This document shows positions 56,680 to 64,000 of a stretch of 64,000 nucleotides of DNA, piece after piece. Source of the DNA: Synaphobranchus kaupii (lineage: Eukaryota; Chordata; Actinopteri; Anguilliformes; Synaphobranchidae); contig CM056376.1 in assembly GCA_029718625.1 (NCBI GenBank), positions 25,085,130 to 25,149,129 of the forward strand. The letters run 5' to 3'. The notes below the pieces were generated by a model. That model worked only from the letters and a program-made list of their open reading frames with translations, searched no databases and had not been told where the DNA came from. The position numbers and the translations under genes were made by a program. Position 1 is the first letter of the stretch; each line of letters begins with the position of its first letter.

Positions 56680-57800
56680 TGTATATTCCTGATATCGAGA
56701 ATAGAATTTTAACTAGTTCAAATTGTTATTCTTGATATCAAGAATTGAATTTTAACTAGTTCAAATTGTTATTCTTGATATCAAGAATTGAATTTTAACT
56801 AGTTAGAATTCAATTCTTGATATGAAGAATAACAATATGAACTAGTTGAAATTGAATTCTTGATATCAAGAATAACAATTTGAACTTGTTGAAATTGAAT
56901 TCTTGATATCAAAAATAAAGGCCCCATTGAAATAAAAAAACACTTGAATTATAACTAGTTAAAATTGAATTCTTGATATCAAGACTTTGAATTATAACTA
57001 GTTAAAATTTAATTTTTGATAACTAAATCAAGTTGAATAAAAGCTAAAACGGCTTGCCATAATTTTAACTAGTTCAAATTCTTATTTGTGATATGAAGAA
57101 TTCAAGAATTCAGGAATTCTTGATATCAAGAATTGTATTTTAACTAGTTCAAATTGTAAAAGTTAATTTTAACTAGTTAAAATTCAATTCTTGATATGAA
57201 GAATAACAATTTGAACTAGTTGAAATTCAATTCTTGATATGAAGAATAACAATTTTAACTAGTTAAAATTCAATTCTCGATATCAAAAATGAAAGGCCCC
57301 ATTAAAATGACTGGGAAAAACACTTGAATTATAACTAGTTCAAATCTAATTCTTGATATCAAGAAATTGAATTATAACTAATTAAAATTGAATTCTTGAT
57401 AAAGAATTTGAATTATAACTAGTTCAAATGTAATTCTTGATATCAAGAATTTGAATTATAACTAGTTGAAATTCAATTCTTGATATCAAAAATGAAAGGC
57501 CCAATTGAAATGAAAAAACACTTGAATTATAACTAGTTAAAATAGAATTTATTGATATCAAGAATTTGAATTATAACTAGTTAAAATAGATTTCTTGATA
57601 TGAAGAATTTGAATTATAACTAGTTAAAATTTAATTATTGATAAAGATTTTGAATTATAACTAGTTAAAATAGATTTCTTGATATCAAGAAATTTAATTA
57701 TAACTAGTTAAAATAGATTTCTTGATATGAAGAATTTTAATTATAACTAGTTCAAATTTAATTATTGATATCAAAAACAAGTTGAATAAAAGCTAAAACA
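56680..57800. repeat. Palindrome-rich tandem array (right arm)
   Basis: Repeats of GAATTCTTGATATCAAGAAT and AACTAGTTAAAATTGAATTC in mixed phase. A longer unit containing AAAGGCCCCATTGAAAT recurs at about 56920, 57290 and 57487. A copy of the terminal phrase AAGCTAAAACGGCTTGCCAT occurs internally at about 57038, showing nested amplification. Confidence 0.9.
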
Positions 57801-57976
57801 GCTTGCCATACACTTATACCTTGTCTTGCATTTTAGATTTAGGACATTTACTTCACCTCCTACAATTTCACAGCCGTATGTGGGTGTCACAGTAGGGCAG
57901 CCATTAAAGGCCAGAGGCATCCTGATTTAGCATCTTTCCTCACCACCACAGATGCCCATTCACCTCCTACTGTTAC

Positions 57977-58093
57977 CTGACATTGGCCAAAGGTCCGGTG
58001 CTCTCAAAGTTGACCTTTGACTCGGGTTCGTCGCTGGAAGATTTACGGGTGTCCGAATATGACGAGACGCTGTTGAATCTCACCTTGTAGCTC
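57977..58093 (-). CDS. nos1: nos1 exon 4 (autoinhibitory loop)
   Basis: SYKVRFNSVSSYSDTRKSSS, then DEPESKVNFESTGPLANV. This Ser-rich insert in the FMN domain is present in nNOS and eNOS but not iNOS, where it slows electron flow without calmodulin. It supports nos1. TTCTCAG acceptor, GTAACA donor. It lies 166 bp from the edge of the foldback element. Confidence 0.96.
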
Positions 58094-58107
58094 CTGAGAA
58101 TGACAGG

Positions 58108-59281
58108 GGGCTCTATCTTACACTGCGCTGAGAGGCGATAAACCATAACGCAAGTGCCTTTGCTAGTTTCACACGGACGCAGTTGTCATTTTCCCGTCCA
58201 GCGCTCACGTTGTTTAAATAGCAAGTGAACTTGCGCCCAGCTAGATGGATTGGAAAATTAACCTGGATCAAGCTATAACTTGGCCAATAGTTCCTGTAAT
58301 CTTCCAGGAGGGCAATCTTCTTCTGTTAGGGGGACAATGGCTATTCATTATAAACTTTGCCGATAACACTTATATCATGCCGATAACAATGCATGAATTG
58401 TCATTTAATAGAAAACTCACAAAGACACGCGCTGCAATAGACAGACATTTGGAGTGCTGAAAATGCGCTTCAGATGTCTGCATTATAAGACAGTTGGAAC
58501 ATTACAATACAGCCCTCTTCATCTACAGCCTGTAAGTAAATGGAATGGTTTTGACTGAAAAAAGTTAAAAACTTTGTGCAGTGACCACTGCATTTATTCA
58601 GAATTTTTAAATCACATTAATGCATTTTTACAAATGGTTTTCAAATAGCCTATGGTCCAGGGATTCACTGCATAAGGTTTTTCTAAAAATTAAAAATTTT
58701 TTTAACTTCTCGATACGGTTCAAAGAATGGAGATTAGTTTCAATTTCACCATTTTTCACTGAATTTTTAGCCCTGTTCTTCGTTCTTCTTTCAGCAATGA
58801 AAAACCTGTCGATTTCACCTGAACAAAACGAGAACATAAATGGAACTAAAAGTCTAATTAAGGAAAAAAAGAGTTTCAACAATTAGAAATGAAAACAAAT
58901 TTGCAGCACATTACACAATTAATTCAGAAATTGTAATGCCATATTCTTTGCATTCGCACTTAGGTAGGTCTGTTTCGCCAGCTGTAAATTGCTCTTTTCA
59001 GTCTTACTAAATCCACCATAGTAGCAATCCGCCAAGGTGCAAACGCAGGTGACTTTTAAAGGGAATGGGGGATGACACTCCGATTGGTTTATTGTATGTT
59101 AAGCCCAAGACACACCTATAGTTCATGGAGAAAAAAAAAAAAGTTCAGCCCATTTGAAACTTGCTCCTTACTTTGTGCTCAAATCATCCGCTGTTTAACT
59201 AGAAAGAGTGGACATGGACATGCCCTAAATGCACTTGCACCATGCGTTTTAGACCATGTGCTAAGATCGTCAAGATAGAGC
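58108..59281. mobile_element. Possible non-autonomous DNA transposon
   Basis: GGGGCTCTATCTTACACTG at the left and AAGATAGAGCCC at the right are inverted terminal repeats of about 12 bp. No target duplication seen and no transposase. Adjacent on its right to the hAT at 59295. Confidence 0.5.
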
Positions 59282-59294
59282 CCAGGGATGTGGT

Positions 59295-60431
59295 TAGGGA
59301 TAGGGATCATTACCCGGTTCTATATGGGACCCGGTTCTAAATGGCTCAAAACCCGAGAATCAATAGGTGTCAGCAATTCTCTTATGGATCCCATAGGGTG
59401 TCTCATTCAAATAGTAGTTTCTGCTAATTAGCATAGATGTACCTCATACCATTAGGCTACGCTACTCGTGTGCGGTGAGACTGTTAAGAAAACTTCCACA
59501 GAACTCTGGTGTAAAAGGATAAAAAACAATAATCTCTTTATACGTATCTTCTTTACATGAGTTAAAACTAAAAGTTAAGTGTCCTACAACACACGCACAG
59601 CACTACGGTGAGAAAGCCGTGTGGCTCCAAGCTAAAAATACTGATAATTGCCGGATTAAGAAAAAAGTGCGTGAATCACACAAACCGAAGAACAAGACCT
59701 ATTTCTCTTAAAGCGGTAGTACTCATTTACAAGATTTGTGAAATCTAAATATAACATAGGCCTATCATACAAAAATTAATCACAGATAATCTTGAAATGA
59801 TTAATTATTATAAAACAAAAATATTGTCCAACACAATAACTTCTTAGAACATGTAATAACTGTAAAGGGTGATAACCATAATACCATAATAGCATAAGCC
59901 AAAAAAAAAAGGCTCTATAAAGCCAATACAATGTGGGTAAATGTGTCTTGGCTCCCACAAAAGATCAAGCCAAAAGTAATTTATGTTCCAAAGGGTCTCT
60001 ACAGCGGCGACACCATCAGCCAGGAGTGATCGCGCCTCCTACCAGAGAAGGCTGATGCTTATTTTTTTTCAAATTCCTGTTTGAATTTCTTTTAGCCTTT
60101 TCGTTGTAAAACATTATCCATTTTATTTAATTATTTATTTATGTTTGCTATATCCATTAGTATGGTTTACATTTTTTCCTGTATAACAAATAGTCCTGTA
60201 TAAGAAAAAGTATTATTATTATTGTAATAAGAAAGTATTGTATAAAACTTTGCTGCTCTAAAATGCATATTTTTGGTATTGAGAAATAAACAAATGCAAG
60301 TTGTTCTAAAAAATTGTTTCCTTTTCCCAAAATAGTGAAAGATTCGATAACAGAATCGATAAGGAATTAAATGATTAAACAGACTCAATAAGGCCTCGAT
60401 ATTGATTAAATCTTAATGATCCCCATCACTA
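59295..60431. mobile_element. Non-autonomous hAT element, 1137 bp
   Basis: Inverted ends TAGGGATAGGGATCATTA / TAGTGATGGGGATCATTA, with 8-bp flanks GATGTGGT / GACGTGGT (59287-59294, 60432-60439, one mismatch). No transposase ORF. Confidence 0.85.
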
Positions 60432-60622
60432 GACGTGGTGCTGTAAAGACATGCGGCAGAACTTCTGAGCCAATCACCGCAGCTCGACTTTAAACACGGG
60501 AAAGCTGAACAGCTGGGTTGGAGGTGCAACTTTCTCCCCATGGCGGAGGAACACAGGAACCCGATATGACCTTCCCAAACATTCACCGCATCAGTAAATA
60601 AATAAACAGGCTTTCGACTCAC

Positions 60623-60675
60623 TTTCTGTCCTCCATGTTGGGATGTCTCATTTCCATTAATGCTCCGCCAAATTT
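60623..60675 (-). CDS. nos1: nos1 exon 3 of window
   Basis: KFGGALMEMRHPNMEDRK, 53 bp. Mammals have a slightly longer segment (HPNSVQEERK). TTGTGTAG acceptor, GTGAGT donor; phase 0 in, 2 out, completed by G of exon 4. Confidence 0.95.
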
Positions 60676-60879
60676 CTACACAAAAACAGGACACAACAAA
60701 GCACCCTCCCCACATGATCTTTTCAAGTAATTTTGTAAGCATGAAACAACCACTTTTACAACACTGGGATTTTCTTTATGCATGTGTACTTCTCAGGTGA
60801 CCTAAGACTAGCATTTGTAGCCATTCACTACCATTCACAAACTACCTAACAAAACTAAAAAAATTATTTATTTATTTAT

Positions 60880-60886
60880 TAATTAC

Positions 60887-60931
<45 letters not shown>
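60880..60931. repeat. (ATT)n microsatellite
   Basis: About 15 ATT units in the nos1 intron. Confidence 0.9.
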
Positions 60932-60932
<1 letters not shown>

Positions 60933-61295
60933 ACTATTCATACTGTCCATAACTGCTTATAACTAACTGTCATAATGATTTGACTTTACAAGCTGTTTAT
61001 AGCTTTTTGTTATAAAATAGACAAAAATATTACATATAATAAGTCACTAAAAATTCTCTTCAACAAAAAGTCTTATGCATACCTTTTAAGTGATCAACTT
61101 TTTCACATATATTTTTCACATATACAGTATGTTATCCATAAGCTTCAGTTTTTTTCAACACTCACAGATATCAATGAAAGATCATAAGTGTAATTACATA
61201 ATCATATACTGGATGTGGCATTATGCAACAAAAGTTTTTTACTATTTATTCAATACAGTTGACTTAGTCACACAAAACACACTGGACGTGAGTAC

Positions 61296-61400
61296 CTCTC
61301 CATTTTCAGGTGGGTCTCCGTTACCGAACGTGCTGGTCACCACTAACACAAGTGTTTCGTGTTCCAGGTCCACCACGTCATATTCATCCATTGCCATCAC
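61296..61400 (-). CDS. nos1: nos1 exon 2 of window (FMN domain)
   Basis: [20 protein letters not shown], then [24 protein letters not shown] is the FMN-binding loop. 35 codons, phase 0 both sides. CACATAG acceptor, GTACTC donor. Confidence 0.98.
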
Positions 61401-61566
61401 CTATGTGTTGAAAGGAGAGAATGCTGGGATATCAGATGGCACACCCAGCGCTCATTCTCATCACAGCGATGTGCCCTATGACCTGGAAGTGAATCTTCAC
61501 TGTGCCCGTACTGACTGTGCCCATTGTGTGACCCAGGGAGGGTTCAGTCAGCAGAGAACATCCCCT

Positions 61567-61780
61567 CATTACATTACATTTCATTACAGGTATTTACCAG
61601 ATGCACCTATCCAGAGCGACTTTGCATTTTTACACAGTATACATTTATACAGCTGGATATAAACTGAAGCAGTTCAGTTTAAGTATCTTGCACAAGGGTA
61701 CAATGGCAGCGTCCAACCAGGGAGTCAAACCTGCAACCGCAAGGCCAGTTCCCTAACCATTATACTACACTGCCACCCCA
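61567..61780 (-). mobile_element. SINE-like repeat with B-box-like segment
   Basis: Contains ATCCAGAGCGACTT, CAGCTGGATATAAACTGAAG, and AACCAGGGAGTCAAACCTGC, whose complement resembles a tRNA B-box (GGTTTGACTCCC). This family is very common in fish. A truncated relative is at 63155-63285. Confidence 0.7.
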
Positions 61781-62143
61781 CTCCATCACATTGCAGTGAC
61801 TGCACAGCTTAGCCAGTGGAAGTGTAAAGCAGTCACCCCCCAGTATGGGCATGCTATTCTATACTTACCAGAGGAATGTTGCAATAGATGGGACAGGTCT
61901 ACCCATACAAACAACAAATAATTCCAAATCTGACATTTAACTCAAGGGAATTTCCTGACTCACAAAGCATTGAAATACATATAATATTTCCTGGAATTTG
62001 ATTGGCCTCGCATAGTCATGAAGAAGAATGAGTGCAAAGGAGGAAAATTTGTTTTCACGTCAAATTTCCTGGTGGGGGGGGGGGAAGTCGGCATGCCAAT
62101 CAAAAAAATGACCCAATAGAAGACAAATATATTATCTATTCAC

Positions 62144-62338
62144 ATGGAAGATGTTGTGAACATTAGGCAGCTTTCTTCTGCTAATGAGGTGCTAATTTGC
62201 TGCGACAGAATTAACAGCAGAGTGCAGCGTATCATGAGAGATCAGAGGAGACGGCCCTGGCTCGGCCGTAATGGACACAATCCAGTCCTCGCCGTTTTGC
62301 GACGCTCCATCACAACAATATCAGTCTTGCGTGATTGA
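62144..62338 (+). other. 64-codon ORF, unrecognised
   Basis: MEDVVNIRQLSSANEVLICC, with a basic stretch RRRPWLGRNG. Short, isolated, no homologue recognised. Could be a transposon relic or chance. Confidence 0.15.
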
Positions 62339-62779
62339 TTGCATCAGAATTTTTTATTATTATTAATAATAAAAAAACACGGAACTCCCAAAGGGGGGAA
62401 CTTGATGATTGAGAATTCTTGTTTAGGTTTTTTTCAAAATCCATCTTCCCCCGCCTGGGGGCTGCTGTTAAACAGCAGTTCAGTACGCTCGGTTGAGTTC
62501 ATTCCGTTTTGTCCTCCGGCACTTCAATGTACGAGAAGACGTTGTTGAGATGAAGAACACGTTCAGGAGGACTAAATGTTATATCTCCACTCGGTGTGAA
62601 AAAAAAAACATCTCGCCATTGGTTTTACTTCGCTTGAGTGACTAATAGCCTTTGTTGGGGTTACATTTTTCAATATGAAATAATATACATATATGTAAAA
62701 CAGAAACTCTTTTTTAACTTGGCATGACACATTAAGCCGACAAAGAAAAGAGAGGTGTTTTTCTTATGAGTTATGTTAC

Positions 62780-62924
62780 CTTTGGATCGAAAGCGTGCTT
62801 GAAAATCTCACACAGGGTTTTTGCGTAAGCCTGCGATTTTCCAGTTTCGGTGGCATACAAGATGGTGGCTTTGACCCTCTTTGCCATTGCCTGACCCATG
62901 AGCTTGGCTGAGAACTTTACAGCC
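62780..62924 (-). CDS. nos1: nos1 exon 1 of window (start of FMN domain)
   Basis: [55 protein letters not shown] is the FMN-phosphate loop. The first residues complete the segment just after the calmodulin-binding helix, whose exon lies outside the window. TTTTTGCAG acceptor, GTAACA donor. Confidence 0.98.
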
Positions 62925-63154
62925 CTGCAAAAAAAGACATCAAGGGTGAGAACCCAGTGAGCAAAAGCCAGAATCTAGACATCTAGAAGGGGTGGAAATC
63001 TAGGTTGCGAGATTTAACATAAACAGACTAGGTTAAGCCCAATATAGCTCAGGTTTTACCCAGATATAGACCTAGTTGGCTAGAAAACCTTCACTTGCCC
63101 ACCAAATGTAGCCGGGTTGTAGGCAGCTTTTCACTGAATTTTCACCACAAAAAT

Positions 63155-63285
63155 GTTACATTACATTACAGGCATTTAGCAGACGCTCTTATCCAGAGCG
63201 ACTTACACATAACTTCTTATTACATCTTACTACATTTATCCATTCATCCAGCTGGATATATACTGAAGCAATTCAGGTTAAAGGG
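63155..63285. repeat. Truncated SINE-like repeat
   Basis: TACATTACAGGCATTTAGCA, GACGCTCTTATCCAGAGCGA, and CCAGCTGGATATATACTGAA, then interrupted by the element at 63292. Confidence 0.7.
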
Positions 63286-63291
63286 GACATG

Positions 63292-63904
63292 AAGCACTCG
63301 GTAAAGTGGCTCTGGTTCGTTAGCTTTTTACCTTAAATTAGATATGACCGTGCGTTCAAATCTGAAACCGACCCGTATTTGCTGGAAAAAGAAGTTGAAA
63401 TTTGCTTTTTTTTCCACTAGGGCGCAGCCATCTTGGACCAACTGCGGTCGTGACGTCACTAACTTGGTCGGTCTCTGCTGCTCAATGTATTCCTATGAGA
63501 AAATAGCTGACTTTCATTGAGCTCAATGATGTATCGTGAGGAAAAAATAAAACATAAAACGCACAGACGGTCTTTTTCTATTGCCCCAAGATGCTAAAAT
63601 GACTATTACTGAACAAAACTTAATTTTAAACTTAATTTCCACGAACTGCTTCTAACCATATTAATGCTGTGGCCAGCCGGCAACTGCAGTGCCGCTGCTT
63701 GCCTTGATATATTAGTTAACAGCCTGCAAATATATACCTACCGCGACCAAGCATCACAAGCTAACGCTTATTTTATATAGGCAATATTAGCTAGACACAA
63801 CTTTTTTTCCCAGCAAATACGGGTCGGTTTTGAGATTTGAACGCACGGTCATATCTAATTTAAGGTAAAAAGCTAACGAACCAGAGCCACTTTACCGAGT
63901 GCTT
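63292..63904. mobile_element. 613-bp MITE with TIRs over 100 bp
   Basis: AAGCACTCGGTAAAGTGGCT at the left and the exact complement at the right end. Complementarity continues for about 105 bp, to the ACCCGTATTTGCTGG / CCAGCAAATACGGGT pair, with few mismatches. No transposase. The target duplication is not clear. Inserted into or beside a SINE copy. Confidence 0.88.
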
Positions 63905-64000
63905 ATCTCTTTTGAATTTGAAACTCTAAGAAACTAGGAAACTGTATCCCCAAGATTCTGAGTTGCTGCCTCACGCCAACGGAATGCCTATTATATTATA

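Larger units (their letters stand above)
53028..57808. mobile_element. 4.8-kb foldback element with tandem-repeat arms
   Basis: The two ends are inverted copies of TTTTAGCTTTTATTCAACTT (left from 53028, right to 57808), with TA at 53026-53027 and 57809-57810. Just inside each end starts a tandem array. The left arm (53060-54560) is mostly a 43-bp unit. The right arm (56680-57800) is made of related, more scrambled units. Both are built from two palindromes, TTGATATCAA and AACTAGTT. The 2.1-kb middle contains another MITE. It fills most of the nos1 intron between exons 4 and 5. Confidence 0.8.
40720..62924 (-). other. nos1: Neuronal nitric oxide synthase, reductase-half gene span
   Basis: Fifteen exons totalling 2061 bp (687 codons) join in phase on the minus strand. 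They encode the diflavin reductase module that passes electrons from NADPH through FAD and FMN to the haem of the oxygenase half, making NO from arginine. nos1 rather than nos2 or nos3 is shown by the long FMN-domain autoinhibitory loop (exon 4) and the extended C-terminal tail [18 protein letters not shown]. The length from [10 protein letters not shown] to the tail closely matches mammalian nNOS. Calmodulin-binding, haem and PDZ exons lie right of the window. The introns are loaded with transposons, up to 7.2 kb (50538-57977 region). No disabling lesion was seen. The last residues are not located. Confidence 0.96.

Noticed and set aside
58628..58886. Overlapping 84-88 codon ORFs on both strands
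   Set aside because: AT-rich, Lys/Phe-biased chance openings inside a probable DNA transposon.

Overview
This is vertebrate, almost certainly teleost-fish, nuclear DNA. It has GT-AG spliced coding exons of two animal genes and a heavy load of fish-type transposons: Tc1/mariner, hAT, L2-like LINEs, tRNA-derived SINEs and palindromic MITEs. I cannot name the species.

Host genes, both on the minus strand: (1) the 3' half of neuronal nitric oxide synthase (nos1). Fifteen coding exons between 62924 and 40720 cover the whole FMN/FAD/NADPH reductase module, from just after the calmodulin-binding site to within a few residues of the C-terminus. The oxygenase exons lie beyond the right edge. (2) An LRRC74-type leucine-rich-repeat gene, with nine coding exons between 26154 and 19643. 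It appears to lack one internal exon and to be out of frame in its last recognisable exon. nos1 points toward the 5' end of the LRRC74 gene, with about 14.6 kb between them.

Layout. 1-16790: a megarepeat of two 168-bp satellite arrays in opposite orientation, flanking a deeply nested transposon stack (3619-14105). The stack is a palindromic Tc1-like MITE, containing a Tc1-like element, containing a 3'-less L2-like LINE, containing a young Ty3/gypsy-type LTR retrotransposon with identical 196-bp LTRs. 16948-17196: PIF/Harbinger transposase fragment. 17870-18806: palindromic MITE with a Tc1 end. 19643-26154: LRRC74 gene. 26985-27743: microsatellite-filled foldback. 29129-29428: MITE. 30100-35395: GC-rich minisatellite and a LINE, split by a solo-LTR-like insertion. 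36605-37002: SINE with a perfect 15-bp target duplication. 40720-62924: nos1, whose introns hold nested hATs, a deleted Tc1, two more palindromic MITEs, a 4.8-kb foldback with tandem-repeat arms, a hAT and a SINE. 63292-63904: MITE with TIRs over 100 bp.

I see no prokaryotic, CRISPR or defence-system content. The most unusual features are the inverted satellite/transposon megastructure, the palindromic core shared by elements with different Tc1 termini, the foldback element, and the lesions in the LRRC74 gene. All exon boundaries were placed by eye from reading frame plus GT/AG sites; percent identities and family names were not computed.
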